Positions 9,117 to 17,195 of a stretch of 64,000 nt of DNA are shown here, piece after piece. Position numbers and translations under genes: made by a program. Source of the DNA: CBDCLY01 sp965218715 (GTDB lineage Bacteria > Bacteroidota > Bacteroidia > Flavobacteriales_E > Vicingaceae); the NCBI GenBank assembly GCA_965218715.1, contig CBDCLY010000011.1:1-64000 (forward strand), given 5' to 3'. A model generated the notes under the pieces. That model searched no databases. It was not told where the DNA came from and saw nothing but the letters and a program-made list of their open reading frames with translations. The stretch's first letter is position 1. Every line of letters begins with the position of its first letter.

Positions 9117-10154
9117 TCAATGGGTTTTCCTGATCCAACGTGGAAGAATAATTGCCCCAATAAAGAGATAAGGATAATAGCTAATCAACCTCCACAGCAA
9201 GGCCAAAGCTGCTGCCAAGCCTAATGGGATAAAGTCCTTTAAGAAGCCTGAAAATGCGAGTTCTGCCACTCCTGTTCCTCCAGGTGTTGGACTAATTAAC
9301 ATGATTACCCACATGACCAATTGCCTTGCATAAATAAGAAAATGATTATCCACACCAACAAAGGCAAGGATGATAAAATTGACGACCCAGAATCTAGCTG
9401 TCCAGGAAAAGAAAGTGGCAAAAAAGGCTTTGAACCAAAACCGTTTAGGTTTTCCCTTTAACTCTTTGGAAGTAACAATAATATCATCTCCTGTTGAGGC
9501 AGCATCTTTTCTCCATTTTCTTAAAACAGGCAAGCGGAAAACTTGCAGCAGGATCCACTTGAATCCTCTTGGACGAAAAAAGATTGCATAAGAGATAATG
9601 GAAGTTAAAAAAACGATGAATAAGTAACCAAAAATGAACAAGCCTTGAGTACCCAATACGATCCCAAATATTTCCTTTTCCAAATGAACTGGAAATAGAT
9701 CCTGAAATCCTACCATTAAAATGACACAAGGAACCATGATGATGTAAAACAATTCATCCAACATGGCCGTTACCATAACCACAGCAGTACTTCTTCCAAT
9801 TCCTACTCCTTCCTTATTTAGCAAGTAAATTGCTACCCCTGAGCCACCAACTACAGAGGGAGTAATTGCTGAAGCAAACTCCCAAAGCATAATGGTATCG
9901 AAGCTATTCTTCCATGATAGTTCATAATCTGTTAATACTCGAATGCGAAACATATAGGCCAAGTCTCGAATGGCCATCATCACAATGGCTACGAATATCC
10001 AAAAGCTAGAATACCAAGTCCATTCAATCGACTTAAAATTTTCTGAATCAAAATTTCTAAACATCAAATAAGTAGCTACCGCTAATCCAATGAGTATGGT
10101 TAACCAAATTCTTCGTTTAGAAAATAATTTTAATGCCTTTGCTTCTTCTGCCAT
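9117..10154 (-). CDS. flippase-like / lysylphosphatidylglycerol synthase transmembrane-domain protein (UPF0104)
   Basis: A 345-residue polytopic membrane protein. It has about eight hydrophobic segments and the family signatures ASAITPSVVGGSGVAIYLL and LISPTPGGTGVAELAF. This is the membrane part found in MprF-type lysyl-phosphatidylglycerol synthases and in stand-alone YbhN-like proteins. No soluble aminoacyl-transferase domain is present, so it should act as a lipid or lipid-linked-sugar flippase rather than a synthase. It is divergent from the ArsC-like gene. Confidence 0.85.
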   Translation of the reverse strand: MAEEAKALKLFSKRRIWLTILIGLAVATYLMFRNFDSENFKSIEWTWYSSFWIFVAIVMMAIRDLAYMFRIRVLTDYELSWKNSFDTIMLWEFASAITPSVVGGSGVAIYLLNKEGVGIGRSTAVVMVTAMLDELFYIIMVPCVILMVGFQDLFPVHLEKEIFGIVLGTQGLFIFGYLFIVFLTSIISYAIFFRPRGFKWILLQVFRLPVLRKWRKDAASTGDDIIVTSKELKGKPKRFWFKAFFATFFSWTARFWVVNFIILAFVGVDNHFLIYARQLVMWVIMLISPTPGGTGVAELAFSGFLKDFIPLGLAAALALLWRLISYYPYLFIGAIILPRWIRKTH

Positions 10155-10176
10155 AGAAATGTTGACGCCTTAAGTA

Positions 10177-10184
10177 TACCTTTG
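10177..10184 (+). promoter_or_regulatory. candidate -7 box for the ArsC-like gene and downstream genes
   Basis: TACCTTTG is an exact TAnnTTTG match, 15 bases before the ATG at 10200. A TTG lies at 10162-10164, but the 12-base spacer is short. Transcription may run on through the EamA, yicC, gmk and nadD genes, which are almost contiguous. Confidence 0.4.
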
Positions 10185-10199
10185 CCTCAAATTTTGAGC

Positions 10200-10558
10200 A
10201 TGAGAAAGGTATTTTATTTATCGACTTGTACCACCTGTAAAAAAGATCATTAAAGATAACGGGCTAGACAAGGGCTTTGAACTGCAAGATATAAAAACCT
10301 CAAGCAATTACTTTGGAAGATTTGGCCAAAATGAAAGCTAAATCTGGAAATTTTGAATCTCTATTTAGCAGGCGAGCAAGAAAATACCAAAGCATGGGCT
10401 TGGCTGATCAAAAATTAAGCGAAGAAGACATTAAAGGATTGCTATTGAGCGATTATACCTTTCTAAAACGACCAGTAGTCCTTTTTGACGAACTCATTTT
10501 TATTGGTAATTCAAAGGCAAACATAGCTGAACTAAACAAAGCCATAAATGAGCAATAA
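10200..10558 (+). pseudogene. ArsC/Spx-family thioredoxin-fold protein, two frameshifts
   Basis: The frame starting at ATG 10200 reads MRKVFYLSTCTTCKK, the start of an ArsC/Spx-like glutaredoxin-fold protein with a CxxC pair. One extra A in the run 10239-10244 and one extra A at 10306-10307 break it. Removing both gives 118 residues, the usual size, ending in LLLSDYTFLKRPVVLFDELIFIGNS, which matches the family C-terminal LKRPV motif. The family includes arsenate reductases and transcription-associated Spx; the CxxC favours a redox role but does not prove arsenate as substrate. The stop overlaps the start of the EamA gene. Confidence 0.8.
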
Positions 10559-11480
10559 GTTAGGCCATTACTTGGCTCATGCTTCCATTCTTGGAGCCAA
10601 CATCATTTATGGGGTAAACTATACTGTGGCCAAGGAATTGATGCCAGAATTCATTCAACCTTTTGCTTTTATTTTTTGCAGAGTGTTAGGCGCCTTGAGT
10701 CTATTTTGGCTTTTTGGATTGGGAATGAAAAAAGAGAAAATAGCCCGAAAGGATTTGTTGGCCTTATTCATTTGCGGAGTGTTTGGGGTAGCAGGAAATC
10801 AATTGATGTTTTTTTACGGCTTAAACCTTACCAGCCCAATTAATGCGGCAATCATTATGACCTGCAACCCTATTCTTGTATTGGTGATGTCTGCTCTACT
10901 AATTGGGGAACGAATCACGAAATTGAAAGTGATGGGTATTATTGTCGGCTTACTAGGAGCGGTAGGCTTAATTTTGAGCAAAGCAGACTTGTCAATTTCC
11001 AGTAACAATTTAAAAGGCGACTTGTTTATTTTCCTTAACGCTTTTTCTTATGCCATCTACCTAGTTAGGGTAAAACCATTGATGAAAAAATACAGTCCTT
11101 ACACCGTTATTAAGTGGGTGTTTTTGTTTGGATTTCTTTTGGTCATTCCCTTTGGATTTGGAGAATTTACAAGAACAGATTGGACCGCCTTTAAAGAAAG
11201 TACTTGGATGGCCTTTGCCTTTGTAATTGTGGCCACCACCTTTTTTGCCTACCTCTTTAACATCTTTGGATTGTCAAAATTGAATCCAAGTACAGTGAGC
11301 ACCTATATATACTCACAACCTTTAATTGCTAGCATAGTGGCTTTGTTGATGCAAAAAGATAGCTTGGACGAAAGCAAGATTATAGCCGCCATTTGTATCT
11401 TCCTTGGAGTGTATTTAGTAAGTAAAAGGCCTAAAAATGAGGTAAAGCCAATGGGTTTGGATAATTTTGATTCGAATTAA
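10548..11480 (+). CDS. EamA/DMT-family transporter
   Basis: A 310-residue membrane protein with ten hydrophobic segments arranged as two EamA repeats of five. The first repeat contains NIIYGVNYTVAKELMP and the second begins near SYAIYLVRVKPLMKKY. Members export metabolites or amino acids across the inner membrane; the substrate is unknown. The start overlaps the end of the ArsC-like gene by 11 bases, and yicC follows after nine. Confidence 0.85.
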   Translation: MSNKLGHYLAHASILGANIIYGVNYTVAKELMPEFIQPFAFIFCRVLGALSLFWLFGLGMKKEKIARKDLLALFICGVFGVAGNQLMFFYGLNLTSPINAAIIMTCNPILVLVMSALLIGERITKLKVMGIIVGLLGAVGLILSKADLSISSNNLKGDLFIFLNAFSYAIYLVRVKPLMKKYSPYTVIKWVFLFGFLLVIPFGFGEFTRTDWTAFKESTWMAFAFVIVATTFFAYLFNIFGLSKLNPSTVSTYIYSQPLIASIVALLMQKDSLDESKIIAAICIFLGVYLVSKRPKNEVKPMGLDNFDSN

Positions 11481-11489
11481 AATAAGAAG

Positions 11490-12362
11490 ATGTTACATTC
11501 AATGACTGGCTTTGGCCAAGCCGAAGGAATTATCCAAAATAGAAAGCTTAGCCTTCAAATAAAAACACTAAACAGCAAACAAACTGATATCCATGTCAGA
11601 ATTCCTGGTGCTTTTAAAAGCCTTGAAATGGACATGAGAAAATTGTTAGCAAGTGAACTTGGTAGAGGAAAAATGGAGTTGAATATTCAATTGGAAAGCA
11701 TGGGCGGTCAAAAAGAAATTGAGGTCGACGAAACCCAAATCATTTCCTATTTTGAGAACATCAACTCCGTTTCCACAAAGTTAGGGCTTGCACCATTAAA
11801 TAACCTTGAAATGGTTAGCAGGCTTCCAGAGGTGATCAAACAGAAAGAGTTTTTGTTAGCATCTGATGATGCCCAAGAAGTGATGACTTTATTAAAAACA
11901 GCCATCAAAAACACTTTAGCCTTCAGAGCGGCTGAGGGAGAAAGCCTTCAGATTGATTTACTCAGTCATGTAACTGCGATTGAATCGCTTTTAGAAGAGT
12001 CTTTGGTATATGAAAATGAACGAATCGAGCAAGTAAAAAAGAGAATGCAGCAGCATTTGGCAGATTCTTTAAATGAAGTAGAAATCAATAGAGATCGATT
12101 TGAACAAGAGTTGGTGTATTACATTGAGAAATTTGATATCTCTGAGGAAAAAGTGCGACTAAAATCCCATTGTGATTACTTTAAAACTAGTGTTGAAGGT
12201 AAATCTGGACAAGGAAAGAAACTAGGCTTTATTGGACAAGAGATGGGAAGAGAAATTAATACTCTTGGCTCTAAAGCAAATCATGCTGCTATGCAAAAAA
12301 AGGTAGTAGAGATGAAAGATGAATTGGAAAAAATTAAAGAACAGGTATTAAACGTGCTCTAA
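11490..12362 (+). CDS. yicC: YicC-family endoribonuclease
   Basis: A 290-residue protein with the YicC N-terminal signature MLHSMTGFGQAEG and the C-terminal signature FIGQEMGREINTLGSKAN. Homologues are endoribonucleases that influence small-RNA turnover. The family usual length is about 290. The stop codon shares a base with the gmk start (TAATG at 12360-12364), so translation is coupled. A yicC-gmk neighbourhood is common in bacteria. Confidence 0.95.
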   Translation: MLHSMTGFGQAEGIIQNRKLSLQIKTLNSKQTDIHVRIPGAFKSLEMDMRKLLASELGRGKMELNIQLESMGGQKEIEVDETQIISYFENINSVSTKLGLAPLNNLEMVSRLPEVIKQKEFLLASDDAQEVMTLLKTAIKNTLAFRAAEGESLQIDLLSHVTAIESLLEESLVYENERIEQVKKRMQQHLADSLNEVEINRDRFEQELVYYIEKFDISEEKVRLKSHCDYFKTSVEGKSGQGKKLGFIGQEMGREINTLGSKANHAAMQKKVVEMKDELEKIKEQVLNVL

Positions 12363-12925
12363 TGGGAAAATGCATTATTTTTTCTGCTCCCTCTGGTGCT
12401 GGCAAAACAACTATTGTTCAGCACTTACTTCAAAAAGAATTGAATCTGTCTTTTTCAATTTCTGCATGCACAAGGGCAAAAAGAGGAAAAGAAATTGATG
12501 GCAAAGATTATTACTTTCTTAGCCAGGAAGAGTTTGATAAAAAGAAAGAAAAAGGCGAATTCATTGAATGGGAAGAAGTTTATCCAGAACATTCTTATGG
12601 CACTCTGAAAAGTGAGATCAATCGTATTTGGGACAAGAATGAGCATGTTATTTTTGATGTAGATGTTGTAGGCGGTCTTCAACTAAAATCTTATTTCGGA
12701 GAAAAAGCACTATCGGTTTTTGTGATGCCTCCCTCATTAGCGTCATTAGAAACTAGACTTCGTGGAAGGAAAACTGAAACCGATGAAAAAATAAAATATC
12801 GACTTGCAAAAGCAGAAGAAGAGATGGCTACTGCTTCACAATTTGATTTTATACTTTTGAATGATGATCTTGAGATTGCTTGTGAGAAAGCCCATTCCAC
12901 CATTAAACATTTTCTTAAGGCATGA
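12362..12925 (+). CDS. gmk: guanylate kinase
   Basis: A 187-residue kinase that converts GMP to GDP using ATP. The P-loop SAPSGAGKTTI is at the N-terminus. The GMP-binding region SACTRAKRGKEIDGKDYYF and the following EWEEVYPEHSYGT are intact. Length is typical. It overlaps nadD by four bases (ATGA), continuing the coupled yicC-gmk-nadD run. Confidence 0.97.
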   Translation: MGKCIIFSAPSGAGKTTIVQHLLQKELNLSFSISACTRAKRGKEIDGKDYYFLSQEEFDKKKEKGEFIEWEEVYPEHSYGTLKSEINRIWDKNEHVIFDVDVVGGLQLKSYFGEKALSVFVMPPSLASLETRLRGRKTETDEKIKYRLAKAEEEMATASQFDFILLNDDLEIACEKAHSTIKHFLKA

Positions 12926-13500
12926 AAATAGGACTCTTTTTTGGCACCTATAATCCGGTTCATGTTGGCCACATGGTGATTGCCAATTACATGGTAGAAT
13001 TTACCGATCTGGATCAAGTTTGGATGGTAGTTACCCCACAAAATCCTTTCAAGCAAAAGGACAGCATGTTAAAAGATTATGATCGATTGCATTTGGTTAG
13101 GCTTGCCATTGATGATGACCCAAGAATACAGGTATCTGATATAGAATTTTCCTTATCGCAACCTAATTACACCAGCACAACACTGGCCTTTTTAAAAGAA
13201 AAATTTCCCAAGAATGATTTTGCGCTCATAATGGGTGCAGATAATCTAAATCATTTTCACAAATGGAAAAACCATCAATCAATTATTGATGAGCATGAAC
13301 TGTATGTGTACCCAAGAATGGAATCAAATGAAGGTGGCGAGTTAAGGCATCATTATAAGGTAAACTATGTAGAAGCTCCAGTAATGAAAATTAGCTCATC
13401 ATTTATTCGTAAAGCAATTGCAGAAGGCAAGAAAGTGACTCACTATATGCCTAAAGCTGTTGCCAGTTATGTGGATGAAATGAATTTTTTTAAAGCTTAG
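12922..13500 (+). CDS. nadD: nicotinate-nucleotide adenylyltransferase
   Basis: A 192-residue nucleotidyltransferase of NAD synthesis. It joins nicotinate mononucleotide and ATP. The GLFFGTYNPVHVGH start carries the (H/T)xGH motif, and ISSSFIRKAI near residue 155 is the ISSTxIR motif. Length is normal. It is the last gene of the yicC-gmk-nadD run and converges on purQ with a 6-base gap. Confidence 0.96.
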   Translation: MKIGLFFGTYNPVHVGHMVIANYMVEFTDLDQVWMVVTPQNPFKQKDSMLKDYDRLHLVRLAIDDDPRIQVSDIEFSLSQPNYTSTTLAFLKEKFPKNDFALIMGADNLNHFHKWKNHQSIIDEHELYVYPRMESNEGGELRHHYKVNYVEAPVMKISSSFIRKAIAEGKKVTHYMPKAVASYVDEMNFFKA

Positions 13501-13506
13501 CTTGGT

Positions 13507-14199
13507 TTAAGCCATTACCTTATTAAGTACAGATTGTAAGATTGCAAGACCATCTGTATTCCCTAAAGTATCATCAGCCGCTCTTTCAGGATGTGGCATC
13601 ATTCCAAATACATTCCCTTGCTTATTGCAGACACCAGCAATGTTATTCAAAGATCCATTTGGATTTGATTCAGGGCTTAAATTTCCATTTTCATCACAAT
13701 AGCGATAAATCACTTGTTGATTGTCTTCGATTTCTTTGAGCAAATCTTCAGGTGCAAAAAACCTTCCTTCTGCATGCGCAATTGGAATCTTTAAAACAGC
13801 ACTAGGGTCAACATTTTGATTGATAATAGAGTTTTGGTTAGCAGCCTTCAAGAATACATTTTTACAAGTGAATTTTTGATGATTGTTATGCAACAAAGTC
13901 CCTGGTAATAAATTTGACTCACATAAAATCTGAAATCCATTGCAAATTCCCATGACATAGCCGCCGTTTTCTGCATGCTTCACCACAGCTTTCATGATGG
14001 GGGAATAATTGGCAATTGCGCCAGACCTAAGATAATCACCATATGAAAAACCTCCTGGCAATACAATGAAGTCAGCTCCTTGCAAATCATGGTCTTTGTG
14101 CCATAAATTAACCACTTCGCAGTCCATTATTTCTGAAAGTACATAGATCATGTCTTGATCGCAATTGGATCCAGGGAATGTGATTACACCAAACTTCAT
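13507..14199 (-). CDS. purQ: phosphoribosylformylglycinamidine synthase subunit PurQ
   Basis: A 230-residue class I glutamine amidotransferase that supplies ammonia to FGAM synthase in purine synthesis. It shows GSNCDQD near the N-terminus, LPGGFSYGDYLRSG, the nucleophile in GICNGFQIL (Cys 86) and the His/Glu pair in MPHPERA. The ATG at 14199 starts the normal MKFGVITFPG; a TTG two codons upstream is less likely. This is the separate small-subunit form, so a matching PurL and PurS should lie elsewhere. purD is a near neighbour. Confidence 0.95.
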   Translation of the reverse strand: MKFGVITFPGSNCDQDMIYVLSEIMDCEVVNLWHKDHDLQGADFIVLPGGFSYGDYLRSGAIANYSPIMKAVVKHAENGGYVMGICNGFQILCESNLLPGTLLHNNHQKFTCKNVFLKAANQNSIINQNVDPSAVLKIPIAHAEGRFFAPEDLLKEIEDNQQVIYRYCDENGNLSPESNPNGSLNNIAGVCNKQGNVFGMMPHPERAADDTLGNTDGLAILQSVLNKVMA

Positions 14200-14259
14200 A
14201 GTCAAATATTAAGTTTCAAAATTACAGTTTTAAGCGCAAAATTTAATGCTCAATTCGCA

Positions 14260-15183
14260 TTATCCTAAATTTATCCAGGATAAATAAATCAAATGAAGGA
14301 TGATTAATGATTCTGCCAACCATGGGCGTTTCATCTTTTCCAACAGGGGTGTTAATAGGAATATTAATGCAAGCATTAGTCCACCAAAATAGCTCGGCTC
14401 TTGAAAGCAAACAACAGAGATTAAGGAAATGATTAATACGCCAAGAACAAGAACCAATTGGTTCCTTAAATGAACCACCAAAGAAGAGCGAATCATGAAA
14501 AACCCAACCGCTGCAAATAATCCATAAAGCAATAAGATCAAATCCGAACTCATTGGCAAACCAAAGGAAAACTCTAAACTGGTTTGAGAAATTAAGTCCT
14601 TAGAAAATGGGATCCCTTTCAACAAGAAAAGCGATGAAAAGTAATACAAACCTGGCAGCAAACTTCCTATTCCTAAGATTAAGTAATCTCTCAACTGGAA
14701 GGGTCTCAATATCGCTAATGCGAAATAGACGGTTAGCAAGTAAGCCAAAGAAGGTAGGTAAAAAAGACTGGCTATTCCCATAAGAATCCCTTGCCCAAAT
14801 AGGTTCAATCGAATGCTACTTTGTTTCTGAATTTTAAAAAACAAAATGAACAAAAGACTCAATAAGCTTAAGAATAGAAGAAAAGAAGTATTTAAAAGCA
14901 CTTGTGGGGCAAGAGAAACAAAAACCGCCATGTAAACTAAACTAAAGACAAAGTTGCCTTTTATCAATTTCAAGCGCTTGGCCAATTGTTGGCACAAATA
15001 GAAATTAAATCCAAGCACAATTGTATTCACTATTACTTCAATTAAGGGATGTAAATCATCGAATACACTTGTATAAGATGAGTTATCGTTTGACAAAAAC
15101 TGCCATACCGCAATCAGAATCGCAATGCTTGATGACAGTCCAAGGAATATTGTACCGATAAAAGAAGATTGAAGTGCTTTCAC
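14260..15183 (-). CDS. polytopic membrane protein (DUF6427-like)
   Basis: A 307-residue integral membrane protein with about nine hydrophobic segments and few charged loops. Its position beside a tiny membrane protein and purD matches the flavobacterial neighbourhood of DUF6427 proteins. I assign the family by context and overall look, not by a motif. The predicted start is GTG at 15183, because no ATG is available near the first membrane segment. The function is unknown. Confidence 0.6.
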   Translation of the reverse strand: MKALQSSFIGTIFLGLSSSIAILIAVWQFLSNDNSSYTSVFDDLHPLIEVIVNTIVLGFNFYLCQQLAKRLKLIKGNFVFSLVYMAVFVSLAPQVLLNTSFLLFLSLLSLLFILFFKIQKQSSIRLNLFGQGILMGIASLFYLPSLAYLLTVYFALAILRPFQLRDYLILGIGSLLPGLYYFSSLFLLKGIPFSKDLISQTSLEFSFGLPMSSDLILLLYGLFAAVGFFMIRSSLVVHLRNQLVLVLGVLIISLISVVCFQEPSYFGGLMLALIFLLTPLLEKMKRPWLAESLIILHLIYLSWINLG

Positions 15184-15234
15184 AAAATTTATTAATCCTA
15201 GAACGAAGTTAATTCATTCACTCATTTTATTTAA

Positions 15235-15242
15235 TACCTTTG
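15235..15242 (+). promoter_or_regulatory. candidate -7 box for the small membrane protein
   Basis: TACCTTTG, an exact TAnnTTTG match, ends 19 bases before the ATG at 15262. No good -33 box is visible. Confidence 0.4.
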
Positions 15243-15261
15243 GGGTACAAATTTGAACACT

Positions 15262-15447
15262 ATGACTTGGAATGATTTTGTTTACGGATTAGGTGATTTA
15301 TTAGAGGCTTCTTTTGCTGTATTACCTGCTTTAGGAAACCTACCTAATATTTTATTCTCTTTGGTAATCTTTGGAGGCTTGGTTTATTGGATCCTTGAAT
15401 TGAATAAATACAGAGCTCAAGCCAAACAAACTGGAGGAGTTGAGTAA
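15262..15447 (+). CDS. small one-segment membrane protein (DUF6341-like)
   Basis: A 61-residue protein, starting at the ATG of MTWNDFVYGLGD rather than the TTG nine bases upstream. It has an amphipathic N-terminal part, one membrane segment (ILFSLVIFGGLVYWI) and a short polar tail. Small proteins of this kind lie beside purD in flavobacteria and have no known role. Its stop abuts the purD stop on the other strand (TAATTAA). The good -7 box upstream supports expression as a separate unit. Confidence 0.7.
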   Translation: MTWNDFVYGLGDLLEASFAVLPALGNLPNILFSLVIFGGLVYWILELNKYRAQAKQTGGVE

Positions 15448-16722
15448 TTAACTCAAATCCTTTCCAATGTCTTTTCTATAATATTTTCCTTCAAACTGAA
15501 TTTGATTGGCCATTCTAAATGAATGATTCAACGCATCTTGCATGTTTTCGCTCATCGAACTAAGCGCAAGCACTCGGCCTCCATTTGTAAGAACGGTATT
15601 GTTTTCCAGCTTGGTACCAGCATGGAATATCATGGTGTCTTTTGAGTTTTCAAGGCCTGTGATTTCAAATCCCTTTTGATAAGTTTCAGGATAACCTCCT
15701 GAAACTAACATTACTGTAACTGCATATTGATCGCTTAATTTCAGGTCCTGACTTTTTAAGTCCCCTTTTCCGCATGCAATTAAATGTTCTCCAAAGTCAG
15801 ATTTAATTCTTGGCATCACTACCTCTGTTTCCGGATCACCCATTCTAACATTGTATTCAATTACAAAGGGTTCATTATTTACAATCATTAGGCCTATGAA
15901 AACAAAACCTTTATAATCGAATTTTTCTTCTTGCAAGCCTTTCACGGTTGGTAAAACAACACGTTCTTCTATCTTCTTTGCTAAATGCTTGTCCATAAAT
16001 GGAACCGGGGAAACTGCTCCCATTCCACCAGTATTAAGGCCGGTGTCTCCTTCTCCAATTCTTTTGTAATCTTTAGCCTCTGGAAGAATTAAATAATCAT
16101 TGCCGTCTGTTAATACAAAAACAGACATTTCGATTCCATCCAAAAACTCCTCAATGACTACCTTTTCGCTTGCCTTTCCAAATTTTTGGTCTTGCAACAT
16201 GTTTCGGAGCTCTTTTTTTGCCTCTTCTAAATCTTCAAGAATTAAAACTCCCTTTCCTGCAGCCAATCCGTCTGCTTTTAAAACATAAGGAGGCTTTAAA
16301 GTGTTCAAAAATTGCAATCCATCATCCAAATTTTCTTTGGTGAAACTTGCATATTGGGCAGTAGGAACCTTATACTTTTGCATAAATGCTTTTGCATAAT
16401 CTTTACTTCCCTCCAACTGTGCACCAGCCTGATCAGGCCCAATAATTAATAAATTAGAAAAGTCTTTGTCGGCTTTCAAGTTATTTACTAGACCATCAAC
16501 CAAGGGGGCTTCTGGGCCAACCACTAATAGACCAATCTCATGCTCATTTATCAGGCGCTTAACAGCTTCAAGATCGGAAACATTAACACTAAGGTTATGC
16601 CCAATTGTTGAAGTGCCAGCATTCCCAGGCGCTATATAGATTTTATCAATTTTAGTGCTTTCTTGAATTTTCCATGCTAAAGCATGTTCACGTCCTCCAG
16701 AACCTAGAATTAGGCAATTCAT
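15448..16722 (-). CDS. purD: phosphoribosylamine-glycine ligase
   Basis: A 424-residue ATP-grasp enzyme joining glycine to phosphoribosylamine, the second step of purine synthesis. MNCLILGSGGREHALAWKI begins the N domain. GPEAPLVDG, KADGLAAGKGV (ATP-grasp) and RMGDPETEVVMPR (metal and ATP site) follow. Length is normal. It shares the purine pathway with purQ, 1.2 kb away on the same strand. Confidence 0.97.
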   Translation of the reverse strand: MNCLILGSGGREHALAWKIQESTKIDKIYIAPGNAGTSTIGHNLSVNVSDLEAVKRLINEHEIGLLVVGPEAPLVDGLVNNLKADKDFSNLLIIGPDQAGAQLEGSKDYAKAFMQKYKVPTAQYASFTKENLDDGLQFLNTLKPPYVLKADGLAAGKGVLILEDLEEAKKELRNMLQDQKFGKASEKVVIEEFLDGIEMSVFVLTDGNDYLILPEAKDYKRIGEGDTGLNTGGMGAVSPVPFMDKHLAKKIEERVVLPTVKGLQEEKFDYKGFVFIGLMIVNNEPFVIEYNVRMGDPETEVVMPRIKSDFGEHLIACGKGDLKSQDLKLSDQYAVTVMLVSGGYPETYQKGFEITGLENSKDTMIFHAGTKLENNTVLTNGGRVLALSSMSENMQDALNHSFRMANQIQFEGKYYRKDIGKDLS

Positions 16723-16731
16723 ATGTGCTAT

Positions 16732-17184
16732 TTATTTGTATTCTTCGTACTCACCTGTCATTGTTTTCAGGTAAGATTTATCGTAAACGAAACCAGAGCT
16801 GGCATTTTTGAGAAAAACTTTTGCCACAGTGGGTGCTAAAAATTCATCATCAGTCATTTCAAATAGATCGATGTCCAACTGAAAAAAGTATTGCCCGCTA
16901 TCTTCGTCTTTAGCAATGGTGTTTATTCCTACCGTTTTTTTGATAAAACCCAATTTCGAAAAGGAAACATTGTAGATATGTCCTAAAGGGAGACGTAATC
17001 GATAAGAGCCGTTTTTTGGTGTAATAAAATCCATCAAGATTTTATTGTCTTGCACCACTTCAATCTCGATGTTTCCAAGTGTTTTCTTTTCATTCATCAC
17101 TCGCCCATGAACGGTAACTTCTCCGCTTTGAGCCCAAGAGCTCATTCCAATACTTAAAACAAATAAGGTGATTATTAATCTCAT
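16732..17184 (-). CDS. exported protein with a carboxypeptidase-regulatory-like domain
   Basis: A 150-residue protein with a Sec signal peptide (LSIGMSSWAQ). One beta-sandwich follows, of the kind seen at the N-terminus of TonB-dependent receptors and carboxypeptidase regulatory domains (VHGRVMNEKKTLGNIEIEV, SYRLRLPLGHIYNVSFSKLGF). It has no barrel or catalytic domain, so it is a small periplasmic or surface protein of unknown role. It lies between odhB and purD on the same strand with gaps of 9-11 bases, so co-transcription is likely. Confidence 0.75.
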   Translation of the reverse strand: MRLIITLFVLSIGMSSWAQSGEVTVHGRVMNEKKTLGNIEIEVVQDNKILMDFITPKNGSYRLRLPLGHIYNVSFSKLGFIKKTVGINTIAKDEDSGQYFFQLDIDLFEMTDDEFLAPTVAKVFLKNASSGFVYDKSYLKTMTGEYEEYK

Positions 17185-17195
17185 ACAATCCTATT

